From contig QFQF01000010.1 of assembly GCA_003248935.1 (NCBI GenBank), positions 1 to 64,000 on the forward strand: DNA of 64,000 nucleotides, in the 5' to 3' direction. Within the stretch, counting starts at the first letter, position 1. Every line of letters starts with the position of its first letter. This DNA comes from Sphingobium sp. (GTDB lineage Bacteria > Pseudomonadota > Alphaproteobacteria > Sphingomonadales > Sphingomonadaceae). Shown one piece after another: positions 1 to 7,486 of this stretch. The translations under genes and the position numbers were made by a program. The notes beneath the pieces were generated by a model. The model had not been told where the DNA came from, searched no databases, and worked only from the letters and a program-made list of their open reading frames with translations.

Positions 1-141
1 AGAAGCTCATTCGGTATGGCAGGTTCTTTGCGTCGTGACATAGTGGGACTCCTTGTTGCCCATTATGCCCGGCCACACACGGAAATCCTGACAGTCCCTC
101 GCTTTTCCAAACGCGACGTTCCGCAATCGGCCTATTGTTGA
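1..141 (+). other. edge region with a possible partial reading frame
   Basis: Bases 1-252 hold no gene I recognise. Frame 1 on the plus strand is open from the window edge to a TGA at 139-141, about 46 residues, so it could be the 3' end of a gene lying outside. The stretch looks less GC-rich than the neighbouring coding DNA. The peptide matches no family I know. It could equally be non-coding sequence after the end of queA. Confidence 0.2.
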
Positions 142-252
142 TGCAAGACGATGCGTAGCCTCCAGGAGCGCACCCTATAAGGCACCCACCAAAAACCCAT
201 CTGAAAGCTGGCTAGAGAAGGAAGTCCACGAACCACCGAAGCAAAACCACTC

Positions 253-1284
253 TCACGGCAGAAGCAGCGAACTGTCCCCGTAAGAATAGAAGCGGTAGCC
301 ATTTTCAATGGCATGGGCGTAAGCGGCTTTCATACGCTCCGTGCCCATCAGGGCCGATACGAGCATGAACAACGTCGATTTCGGCAAGTGGAAGTTGGTC
401 ATCAGGCCGTCGACTGCGCGGAAGCGGTAACCCGGGGTGATGAAGATGCGGGTCTCGTCCTCGAACGGGCGAATGATGCCGTCCTCACCCGCCGCGCTTT
501 CCAGCAGGCGCAGGCTGGTGGTGCCGACCGCGATCAGGCGGCCGCCCGCCGCGCGCGCCGCGTTCAGGCGATCGGCGGTGGCGGCATCGATCCTGCCCCA
601 TTCGGCGTGCATGCGATGATCGTCGGTGTCGTCGGCCTTCACGGGAAGGAACGTACCCGCCCCGACATGGAGCGTCAGCGTTTCCGACCCGATGCCCGCC
701 GCCGCCAGCGCGTCCATCAGGCCGGGCGTGAAATGCAGCGCGGCGGTGGGCGCGGCGACCGCCCCGTCCTTTGCCGCGAACAGCGTCTGGTAATCGGAGC
801 GGTCCTGCTCGTCGGTTGGCCGCTTGCTGGCGATATAGGGCGGCAATGGCATCCGCCCCGCCCGCTCCAGCAGCAGTTCGACCGGCTCCGTCCCCTCGAA
901 GGCCAGGGTCACGCCGCCATCCTCGTCGCGCGGCCCCGCGATCGCGGTGACGCCTGCGCCGAAATCGATCCGGTCGCCCGCCCGCACCCGCTTGGCATTG
1001 CGCAGGAACGCCTGCCATGTCCGCAAGCCGGTACGCTTGTGCAGGGTCGCGCCGACACGCGCCTCGCCGCGTTGCCCCTCCAGCTGGGCAGGAATGACGC
1101 GGGTGTCGTTGAACACGAGGCAATCGCCCGGCCGCAGCATCGCCGCCAGATCGCGGACCCCTCTATCCTCCAGCGGCGTATCCCCGCCGCCCACGACCAG
1201 CATCCGCGCCGCATCGCGCGGGACGGCGGGCCGAAGCGCTATACGCTCCGGCGGCAGGTCGAAATCGAAAAGGTCGACGCGCAT
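253..1284 (-). CDS. queA: S-adenosylmethionine:tRNA ribosyltransferase-isomerase
   Basis: This cytosolic enzyme transfers and isomerises the ribosyl part of SAM onto 7-aminomethyl-7-deazaguanine in tRNA. It makes epoxyqueuosine, the penultimate step of queuosine synthesis. The protein is 343 aa, usual for QueA. It opens with MRVDLFDFDLP and carries family segments such as DCLVFNDTRVIPA, TLHVGAGTFLPV, GTTSLR and TNFHLPKSTLFMLV. A longer frame runs 24 codons upstream, but that extension is arginine-rich and unlike the family, so the ATG at 1284 is chosen. It is the last gene of the minus-strand run xseB-ispA-coaD-PPIase-queA, 28 bp after the isomerase. The usual partner tgt is not within the 252 bases downstream. 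Confidence 0.95.
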   Translation of the reverse strand: MRVDLFDFDLPPERIALRPAVPRDAARMLVVGGGDTPLEDRGVRDLAAMLRPGDCLVFNDTRVIPAQLEGQRGEARVGATLHKRTGLRTWQAFLRNAKRVRAGDRIDFGAGVTAIAGPRDEDGGVTLAFEGTEPVELLLERAGRMPLPPYIASKRPTDEQDRSDYQTLFAAKDGAVAAPTAALHFTPGLMDALAAAGIGSETLTLHVGAGTFLPVKADDTDDHRMHAEWGRIDAATADRLNAARAAGGRLIAVGTTSLRLLESAAGEDGIIRPFEDETRIFITPGYRFRAVDGLMTNFHLPKSTLFMLVSALMGTERMKAAYAHAIENGYRFYSYGDSSLLLP

Positions 1285-1312
1285 CGCGGGGGCTCCGGCC
1301 GTTCGGCCGGTG

Positions 1313-2119
1313 CTACTTCTTCTTTTCCGGCGCCGGCTTCTTGCCGATCGGCGCATTGAGGTCGGCGGCAGTCGGCACGGCGACGGTCGGCGGAGGAGGC
1401 GGTGCCAGCACGGCCGGGACCGGCTTTCCGTCGCTCTCGATCGAGGCCTGGACGATCACGGCCGGGTTCGCGGGCGGCTCACCCAGCGGGATCGCGTCGA
1501 CATACTGGATGCCCTCGATCACGCGGCCGAACACCGTGTATTTCTTGTCGAGCTGCATGCGCGGCAGGAACAGGATGAAGAACTGGCTGTTCGCGCTGTC
1601 CTCGCTCTGCGCGCGCGCCATCGAGACGCTGCCGCGCAGGTGGGGCAGCAGGTTGAATTCCTGCTTCAGGTCCGGCAGCGTCGAGCCGCCGGTGCCGTCA
1701 CCCTTCGGATCGCCGCCCTGCGCCATGAAACCTTCAATGACGCGGTGGAACTTGAGGCCGTTATAGAAACCCTGACGCGTCAGTTCCTTGATCCGCGCGA
1801 CATGGTTCGGCGCGACATCCGGGCGGAGTTGGATGCGGACGCGGCCGCCGGTCGACAGGTCCAGATCCCAGATGTTCTCCGGATCGAGCGGCAGGCTGGC
1901 CGGCGGGATCTTCGGCGCGTTCTGGGCACGGAGGAACTTGACATTCTCCTCGGCCTTGGCGGAGGACTCCTCCTTCTTCCGCTCCTCGGCCGCGCCGCCG
2001 CCACCGCCCTGCGCATGGGCGGGCGAAGCGACCATGACGGCCGCCATCAGGGCCATCGCCAGCAGGAGAATGGCTATGACGGGCCTGATGCCCCGGCTGA
2101 AGCCCCGAATGAACGTCAT
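1313..2119 (-). CDS. exported cyclophilin-type peptidylprolyl isomerase
   Basis: Catalyses cis-trans isomerisation at proline bonds. Residues 1-36 are a signal peptide with a hydrophobic core and a likely signal peptidase I site after AHA. A Gly- and Glu/Lys-rich linker (about 37-60) precedes the cyclophilin domain, which has the family segments FHRVIEGFMAQGGDP and NSQFFI. The enzyme is therefore probably periplasmic. The length (268 aa) includes a Pro/Ala-rich tail ending in three lysines. It lies between coaD and queA on the same strand. The pairing of this isomerase with queA suggests shared transcription rather than shared function. Confidence 0.9.
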   Translation of the reverse strand: MTFIRGFSRGIRPVIAILLLAMALMAAVMVASPAHAQGGGGGAAEERKKEESSAKAEENVKFLRAQNAPKIPPASLPLDPENIWDLDLSTGGRVRIQLRPDVAPNHVARIKELTRQGFYNGLKFHRVIEGFMAQGGDPKGDGTGGSTLPDLKQEFNLLPHLRGSVSMARAQSEDSANSQFFILFLPRMQLDKKYTVFGRVIEGIQYVDAIPLGEPPANPAVIVQASIESDGKPVPAVLAPPPPPTVAVPTAADLNAPIGKKPAPEKKK

Positions 2120-2183
2120 GATCTCGACTGTCTCCCGCGATACGTCGCGCCTAGGAACCGGTGGATGAACCGCCGATGAGCGA

Positions 2184-2702
2184 TCAGGCCCCTTTGCGCC
2201 CGATGCGCTCTACCCGCTCCGTCACGTCCTCGCAAACCCTGGGGCTCACGAATTTGTGGATGGGTCCGCCGTACAAGGCGATTTCCTTGACCAGACGGGA
2301 CGCTATCGGCTGAAGGGAGACGTCGGCCATCAGGAAAACCGTCTCTACCCGGTCGTTGATCTGCTGGTTCATCCCCGCCATCTGATACTCATATTCAAAG
2401 TCGGCGACCGCACGCAAGCCGCGCACGATGATGCTGGCCCCTTCCCTTTCGGCGAAGTCCATGAGCAGCGAGTCAAAGGCGACGACGCGAATGTCGGTAT
2501 CGATGGTCGCGCACTCGCGCTTCACCATCTCCAGCCGCTCGTCGAGCGAGAACATCGGGGATTTCGACGGATTGGTGGTGACGCCGATGACCAGCCGGTC
2601 GACGAGCCGCGCGCCGCGCCGGATGATGTCCATGTGGCCCAGCGTCACGGGATCGAATGTCCCGGGATAGACCCCCACCCGAGAAGTCGCCGGTCCGGCC
2701 AT
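2184..2702 (-). CDS. coaD: phosphopantetheine adenylyltransferase
   Basis: Fourth step of coenzyme A synthesis: transfers AMP from ATP to 4'-phosphopantetheine, giving dephospho-CoA. The nucleotidyltransferase signature is present: GTFDPVTLGH near residues 14-23 (T/HxGH-type motif) and a C-terminal SRLVKEIA segment replacing the usual ISSTxVRE region. Length 172 aa is normal. The start lies one base beyond the ispA stop, so the two genes are probably translated together. Confidence 0.95.
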   Translation of the reverse strand: MAGPATSRVGVYPGTFDPVTLGHMDIIRRGARLVDRLVIGVTTNPSKSPMFSLDERLEMVKRECATIDTDIRVVAFDSLLMDFAEREGASIIVRGLRAVADFEYEYQMAGMNQQINDRVETVFLMADVSLQPIASRLVKEIALYGGPIHKFVSPRVCEDVTERVERIGRKGA

Positions 2703-2703
2703 G

Positions 2704-3612
2704 TCACCTGTCCCTTTCGATCACGAAGTCGGCGATGGCACGCAGCAGGGCGGCCTCCTCACCGAAACCTGCAAGATGCGCCTTTGCCTGATCCACCAGC
2801 ATCCTGGCCTGCGCCCGCGCCCGCTCCACGCCCAGGTGCGAGACGAAGGTTTCCTTGCCCGCCGCAGCGTCCTTGCCGACGGCCTTCCCCGCGACGCTGG
2901 CGTCTCCCTCGACGTCCAGAAGATCATCGGCGATCTGGAAGGCAAGGCCGAGATCGCGGGCATAGCCGTGCAGGCTGGTGCGCGACTCCGGCGGCACCCG
3001 CGCCATGATGGCGCTGGCCGTCACGCAATAATCGATCAGCGCGCCGGTCTTGAGCTGTTGCAGCCGGGTGACTGTCGGCAGGTCGAAGCTTGCCTTCTCC
3101 GCCTCCAGATCCATCATCTGCCCACCCGCCATTCCGGCGGGTCCGCTCGCAAGGGCAAGCGCGCGGATCAGCTCGACGCGGACAAAGGCATCGGGATGCG
3201 TCGCCTCGTCCGCCAGAATCTCGAACGCCATGTCATGCAGGCAATCGCCCGCCAGGATTGCGGTCGCTTCGTCGAAGGCGATGTGCACCGTCGGCTTGCC
3301 ACGCCGCAGGGCGTCATTGTCCATCGCGGGCAGGTCGTCATGGACCAGCGAATAGACATGGATGCACTCGACCGCCGCGCCGACGCGGACGACGGCGTCG
3401 CCCGATATGTTGAAAAGGTCGCCGGTCGCGCGGACGAGCAGCGGGCGCAGCCGCTTGCCGCCGCCGATCGCCGCATGCCGCATCGCTTCATAGACCGGCG
3501 CGCGCGGATCATCGGGCACCTGCAACAGGCGGTCGAACAGATCGTCGATCGCGCGCGATGTTCCCGCCGCCGCCTGGGCCAAGAGGTCCGCGCTGGTCTC
3601 TCCCGTCAGCAA
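2704..3612 (-). CDS. ispA: short-chain polyprenyl diphosphate synthase (farnesyl/geranylgeranyl type)
   Basis: Condenses isopentenyl diphosphate with allylic diphosphates. The first aspartate-rich motif is at residues 92-98 (DDLPAMD) and the second at 229-233 (DDLLD). The GGKRLRP substrate-binding segment is near 51-57. Length (302 aa) and placement after xseB match IspA. The product chain length (C15 or C20) cannot be told securely from sequence. Carotenoid-making sphingomonads need both. The gene lies 9 bp after xseB. dxs, often third in this operon, is found instead at 16.9 kb on the other strand. Confidence 0.92.
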   Translation of the reverse strand: MLTGETSADLLAQAAAGTSRAIDDLFDRLLQVPDDPRAPVYEAMRHAAIGGGKRLRPLLVRATGDLFNISGDAVVRVGAAVECIHVYSLVHDDLPAMDNDALRRGKPTVHIAFDEATAILAGDCLHDMAFEILADEATHPDAFVRVELIRALALASGPAGMAGGQMMDLEAEKASFDLPTVTRLQQLKTGALIDYCVTASAIMARVPPESRTSLHGYARDLGLAFQIADDLLDVEGDASVAGKAVGKDAAAGKETFVSHLGVERARAQARMLVDQAKAHLAGFGEEAALLRAIADFVIERDR

Positions 3613-3621
3613 GGCGCGGGA

Positions 3622-3903
3622 TCAGTCTGCGCCGAAGGGCTGTGCACCCGTGACGGCTCCGCTGCCGTCGATCGTCAGCTTGCGGATGCGAGCCTCCGCA
3701 TCCTCCAGCCGCTTCATGCACTGCACCCGCAGCTTTTCGCCCCGCGCATAGAGCGCGATCGACTCGTCCAGCGGCGCGTCGCCGCTTTCCAGGCGCCGGA
3801 CGATGGTTTCCAGTTCACGCAGCGCAGCCTCGAACGACAGGCCGGAGAAATCCGCCCCCTCGTCGACACCCGCCGCTTCCTCCAACTCGCTTGCTCCGGT
3901 CAT
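3622..3903 (-). CDS. xseB: exodeoxyribonuclease VII small subunit
   Basis: Small subunit that assembles with XseA to degrade single-stranded DNA. The 93-aa protein has the compact helical core FEAALRELETIVRRLESG followed by LDESIALYARGEKL, the XseB signature. The frame extends 29 codons further upstream, but that stretch is Cys/Gly-rich and unlike the family, so the ATG at 3903 is used. It is the first gene of the minus-strand isoprenoid/CoA operon. XseA is not in this window. Confidence 0.92.
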   Translation of the reverse strand: MTGASELEEAAGVDEGADFSGLSFEAALRELETIVRRLESGDAPLDESIALYARGEKLRVQCMKRLEDAEARIRKLTIDGSGAVTGAQPFGAD

Positions 3904-4096
3904 GGCCCCTGCATTGACGTCCGGCGCGCCCGGGGTCAAGCCTGCGCCCCGCGCATGCCGGGCATTATCCGGCCCGCAATATCCGCACATGCCGCGCTGT
4001 TCATTGAAATGTCATGCTGCCGCGCGACACATGGGCGAACAAAGCAGCAGTTTTTCGTTGACTGGCCATGCTGCGATTGCACATATGAGTCTCGCT

Positions 4097-4477
4097 ATGA
4101 AACTTTATATCCCCCTCGTCCTCGCCGCGCCGATGATCCTGCTTTCGGCCTGCGGTCAATCCGAACCCGAACTCGTGGGCGGCCCCGCCGATCCCATGAA
4201 GGACAAGCTGGCCCAGGCCGCGCCGGTCGAACTGCCCCCGGCAGTGAAGGACAGCCGCACCTATCGCTGCAAGGACAACAGCCTGCTGTTCGTCGACTTC
4301 CTGGCCGACGACAAGACCGCGAACCTGCGCACCGAGAAGACCGGCGCGCCGACGAAGCTGGTCGCCGCGGAAGCGGGCAAGCCCTTCACCGCCGAGGGCG
4401 GCTTTGAAGTGGCCGGTTCGGGCGCCACGATCACGGCCAGCGTGCCGGGCAAGAGCGCTCAGAGCTGCAAGGCCTGA
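4097..4477 (+). CDS. MliC-like lipoprotein
   Basis: A 126-aa lipoprotein: signal peptide then lipobox LLSAC at about residues 13-17. The mature part contains YRCKDNSLLFVDFLADD, a T-x-A-x-L strand, and a C-terminal cysteine (QSCKA). This layout is like the C-type lysozyme inhibitor MliC, with a Tyr-x-Cys near the start of the domain and a terminal Cys to pair with it. MliC proteins bind host lysozyme in the periplasm. The match is by pattern only and the typical tryptophan loop is weak. The start could be the in-frame ATG at 4085. A strong terminator follows. Confidence 0.6.
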   Translation: MKLYIPLVLAAPMILLSACGQSEPELVGGPADPMKDKLAQAAPVELPPAVKDSRTYRCKDNSLLFVDFLADDKTANLRTEKTGAPTKLVAAEAGKPFTAEGGFEVAGSGATITASVPGKSAQSCKA

Positions 4478-4504
4478 GCCCTTCGCTCCTTCCTCCCTTA
4501 TCGG

Positions 4505-4535
4505 GGCCGGACGCCTAGAACGTCCGGCCTTTTTT
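4505..4535 (+). terminator. rho-independent terminator after the MliC-like gene
   Basis: Perfect 9-bp stem, 4505-4513 with 4521-4529, a 7-base loop, then six T at 4530-4535. It lies 27 bp past the stop of the upstream gene. Confidence 0.9.
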
Positions 4536-4567
4536 ATGTCCGGCGCGCCGTCGCCGGGAGCCGCCAG

Positions 4568-5074
4568 ATGAAAAGGAATTCCAGACAGATGCGCACCGGA
4601 TACGGGGTCGCCGCCGCGACACTCATCCTGACGGCCGGGCTCCATGCCGCACCGACACAAGCCGGACTGTATCAGGATGATCTCAGCCGGTGCCTCGTCG
4701 CGGCAGCCAAGCCCGAGGACCGAGACGCCCTGCTCCGCTGGATATTCGCCGCCATGGCGAGCAACCCCAAGATCAGGGACATGGCGAAGGTATTGCAGCA
4801 GCAGTCGGAAACGCTGAGCAAGGATGCTGCCGGACTGATGCAGCGGCTGATCCTTGAAGATTGCCGCAAGCAAACGATCGACGCCATCAAATATGAGGGC
4901 GCGGGGGCCATCCAGAATGCATTCGGCACCCTGGGCCAGATCGCCATGAGTGACCTGATGCGGGAGGAGTCGACCAACGCCTATATGGGGCAGCTCGACA
5001 CCTATCTCGACCGGCCGCGCTGGGACGAACTGGGCCGGGAAGCCGGCGTCAAGGCACCGGCTTCCAAACCCTGA
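4568..5074 (+). CDS. secreted protein of unknown function
   Basis: 168 aa with a signal peptide: basic start, hydrophobic core at about 11-27, likely cleavage after THA/QA-type residues near 33. The mature protein is largely helical and has two cysteines (in SRCLVAA and LEDCRKQ) that could form a disulfide. I do not recognise a family. It is preceded by the terminator of the MliC-like gene, so it should have its own promoter. It converges on ald. Confidence 0.75.
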   Translation: MKRNSRQMRTGYGVAAATLILTAGLHAAPTQAGLYQDDLSRCLVAAAKPEDRDALLRWIFAAMASNPKIRDMAKVLQQQSETLSKDAAGLMQRLILEDCRKQTIDAIKYEGAGAIQNAFGTLGQIAMSDLMREESTNAYMGQLDTYLDRPRWDELGREAGVKAPASKP

Positions 5075-5093
5075 GGACGGCCCTTCGCCGTCC
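5075..5093. terminator. hairpin between convergent genes
   Basis: A 7-bp perfect stem, 5075-5081 with 5087-5093, starts right after the stop of the secreted-protein gene. No T-run follows on either strand, so terminator activity is only suggested. A run of 16-bp repeats comes next. Confidence 0.4.
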
Positions 5094-5096
5094 GGT

Positions 5097-5138
5097 TATC
5101 TGGGCGCCTGTGTATCTGGGCGCCGGTATATCTAGGCG
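5097..5138. repeat. three tandem 16-bp imperfect repeats
   Basis: Units begin at 5097, 5113 and 5129. The first two share TATCTGGGCGCC. The third is TATCTAGGCG and contains the stop codon of ald. The GGCGCC cores are self-complementary, so neighbouring units can fold into a hairpin. Confidence 0.8.
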
Positions 5139-6247
5139 ATAGCCTGCTCCGCCGGGACATAAGGGAGATCGAGGTCGCGGGCGACGGCTTCGTAGGTCAC
5201 CTTGCCGTTCCAGACATTGAGGCCCGCGCGCAGATGCGGGTCGGCGCGCAGCGCGTCCTTCCACCCCAGGTCCGCGATGCGCAGCGCGTGCGGCAGGGTG
5301 ACGTTGTTCAGCGCATAGGTGCTGGTGCGGGCGACCGCGCCGGGCATGTTGGCGACGCAGTAATGGACGATACCCTCGACGACATAGGTCGGCTCGGCAT
5401 GGGTCGTGGCATGGCTCGTCTCGAAACAGCCGCCCTGATCGATCGCGACGTCGACCAGCACCGCACCCTTCTTCATCGTCTTGAGCATATCGGCCGTGAC
5501 CAGCTTGGGCGCGGCGGCGCCCGGAATCAACACGGCGCCGATGACCAGATCCGCCTCCGCCACGCATTCGGCAAGGTTCGCGCGATTGGAGAAACGGGTC
5601 TTGGCCCGCGCCTCGAAATAGGTGCCCAGACGCTCCAGCACCTCGGGCGAACGGTCGAGGATCGTGACGTCGGCGCCAAGGCCCGCCGCCATCTGCGCCG
5701 CGTTGAAGCCGACGACGCCGCCGCCGATGATCGCGACCTTCGCCGGCAGGACGCCCGGCACGCCGCCCAGCAGCACGCCGCGACCGCCATGCGCCTTCTC
5801 CAATGCGGTGGCGCCCGCCTGAATGGACATGCGGCCCGCGACCTGGCTCATCGGCTTCAGCAGCGGAAGCCCGCCGGATGCATCCGTTACCGTCTCATAG
5901 GCGATGCAGACCGCGCCGCTGGCGATGAGGTCGCGGGTCTGCTCCGGATCGGGGGCAAGGTGGAGGTAGGTGTAGAGGATCTGACCGGGACGCAGCATCG
6001 CGCGCTCGACCGGCTGGGGCTCCTTGACCTTCACCACCATCTCGGCGGTGGCGAACACCTCTGCGGCGGTGGAGACGATCTCCGCCCCCGCCCGCCGGTA
6101 CTGGTCGTCATGCGCGCCGATGCCGTCGCCCGCACCGGTTTCGACGAGCACCCGATGCCCGTGACTTGAAAGCTCGTGCACGCTTTCGGGCGTCAGACCG
6201 ACGCGATATTCGTGATTCTTGATTTCCCTGACTGTGCCAACGATCAT
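5132..6247 (-). CDS. ald: alanine dehydrogenase
   Basis: NAD-dependent oxidative deamination of L-alanine to pyruvate and ammonia, reversible, in the cytosol. Expected residues are present: R15 (EYRVGLTP), K75 (VKVKEP), H96 (YLHLAPD), the GGGVVG nucleotide loop at about 175-180 and D270 (VDVAIDQGG). Length 371 aa is standard. The frame extends 22 codons upstream, but MIVGTVREIK is the conserved N-terminus, so 6247 is the start. The gene faces an Lrp/AsnC regulator across 110 bp, the arrangement known for alanine-responsive control of ald. Confidence 0.95.
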   Translation of the reverse strand: MIVGTVREIKNHEYRVGLTPESVHELSSHGHRVLVETGAGDGIGAHDDQYRRAGAEIVSTAAEVFATAEMVVKVKEPQPVERAMLRPGQILYTYLHLAPDPEQTRDLIASGAVCIAYETVTDASGGLPLLKPMSQVAGRMSIQAGATALEKAHGGRGVLLGGVPGVLPAKVAIIGGGVVGFNAAQMAAGLGADVTILDRSPEVLERLGTYFEARAKTRFSNRANLAECVAEADLVIGAVLIPGAAAPKLVTADMLKTMKKGAVLVDVAIDQGGCFETSHATTHAEPTYVVEGIVHYCVANMPGAVARTSTYALNNVTLPHALRIADLGWKDALRADPHLRAGLNVWNGKVTYEAVARDLDLPYVPAEQAIA

Positions 6248-6260
6248 TGCGCTTACCCCA

Positions 6261-6281
6261 TTCCGCCTGTGACTGGCGGAA
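6261..6281. promoter_or_regulatory. inverted repeat in the ald/Lrp divergent region
   Basis: Arms TTCCGCC (6261-6267) and GGCGGAA (6275-6281) separated by 7 bases. It lies 14 bp from the ald start and so could be an operator for the adjacent Lrp-type protein. Lrp sites are degenerate, so this is only a candidate. Confidence 0.35.
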
Positions 6282-6357
6282 CATATCCCGGCCGCATGGG
6301 ATGGTCCGGCCAATCTTTATAGCTTCAACGAGCGAAATCGGGATGCTATCCCGCGGT

Positions 6358-6843
6358 ATGGCAAACGAACGAAATATTCTCCCGACGCGCGCCGACATCA
6401 CCCTTCTTCAGCTGCTGCAGGCGGATTCGAGTCGCTCGATCGCCGACCTCGCCGAGAAAGCCGGCCTTTCCACCTCCGCCTGCCATCGCCGGGTCCGCGC
6501 GCTGGAGGAGCAGGGCATCATCCGCAACTATGCGGCCCGGCTGGACCCCGAGAAGCTGGGCATCGGCATCAATGCCTTCGTCGAAATCTCGCTGACCAGC
6601 CAGAGCCGGGAAGCCATGGACCGGTTCGAGGCGGCGGTCGCGACATTCGACGACATACTGGAATGCCACCTGATGTCGGGAAACGCCGACTATATCCTGC
6701 GGATATGCGCGAACGACCTGCGCCATTTCGACAGCATCCACCGCAATTGCCTGGCACGGCTGCCCGGCGTGTCGGCGATGCGATCGAGCTTCGCGATCCG
6801 CTCGATCAAGAACTGGGCCGGCTATCCCGTAAACCGGGTCTGA
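6358..6843 (+). CDS. Lrp/AsnC-family transcriptional regulator
   Basis: 161 aa. N-terminal helix-turn-helix at about residues 10-55 (DITLLQLLQAD, then AEKAGLSTSACHRRVRALE), followed by the RAM/AsnC ligand-binding domain (VEISLTS, then LECHLMSGNADYIL). Such proteins form octamers and sense amino acids. Being divergent from ald, it is most likely an alanine-responsive activator of ald, as with AldR/BkdR-type pairs. This role is inferred from context. The ATG at 6358 gives the family-length protein. An ATG at 6343 is also possible. Confidence 0.9.
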   Translation: MANERNILPTRADITLLQLLQADSSRSIADLAEKAGLSTSACHRRVRALEEQGIIRNYAARLDPEKLGIGINAFVEISLTSQSREAMDRFEAAVATFDDILECHLMSGNADYILRICANDLRHFDSIHRNCLARLPGVSAMRSSFAIRSIKNWAGYPVNRV

Positions 6844-6850
6844 TCGGGCG

Positions 6851-7384
6851 TCAGCCCAGCATCCGGCGCAGGATACCGTCGCGCAACACGAAATGATGGC
6901 GCAAGGCAGCCGCGATGTGCAGCAGTGCCAGCGCCGCGAAGGTGATGCCAAGGACTTCATGTCCGGCCCGGGACGCACCGACGATCGCATCCCCCTTCGC
7001 CACGCCGAACTTGGGAATGTCGAACAGGCCGAACCAGTTGAGCGGCCGATCTCCGGCCGAAACCATGATCCAGCCGGTCAGCGGCACGGCGATAAGCAGC
7101 ACGTAGAACAGGCCGTGGCTGAGGCGCGCTGCAAGCTTCTCCCAGCCCGGCATCTCCTGCGGTAACGGGAGCAGGGGATGGGCGAACCGCCAGCCGATCC
7201 GCACCAGCGTCAACGCGAGGACGGTGATGCCCACCGCCTTGTGCACCCGCATCACGGGAAACATCTTGCCAAGCGCGTCGTGAAACAGACCGCCGATGAT
7301 GTTGCCGATGACCAGCACCGCGATGATCCAGTGCAGCCAGCGCGAAACCGCATCATAGATGGGCGTCGATCCCAGGGTAGCCAT
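6851..7384 (-). CDS. cytochrome b561
   Basis: 177-aa inner-membrane di-heme b protein with four transmembrane helices. Histidines placed as in the b561 family are H18 (RWLHW), H48, H142 and H156, with one pair per heme. It likely passes electrons between quinol and a periplasmic partner or superoxide. The start at 7384 follows the family. The upstream frame is not b561-like. Seven bases separate its stop from the convergent Lrp gene. Confidence 0.88.
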   Translation of the reverse strand: MATLGSTPIYDAVSRWLHWIIAVLVIGNIIGGLFHDALGKMFPVMRVHKAVGITVLALTLVRIGWRFAHPLLPLPQEMPGWEKLAARLSHGLFYVLLIAVPLTGWIMVSAGDRPLNWFGLFDIPKFGVAKGDAIVGASRAGHEVLGITFAALALLHIAAALRHHFVLRDGILRRMLG

Positions 7385-7486
7385 GCGCAGCGTCCTCCAT
7401 CCTGTTTTCGTCAGTGTCCCCGACCCAACGATCGTTACGCCCGCATTCTCCACAGATCGCGCAAATAGTCACGTCGTCCAAAGGGG

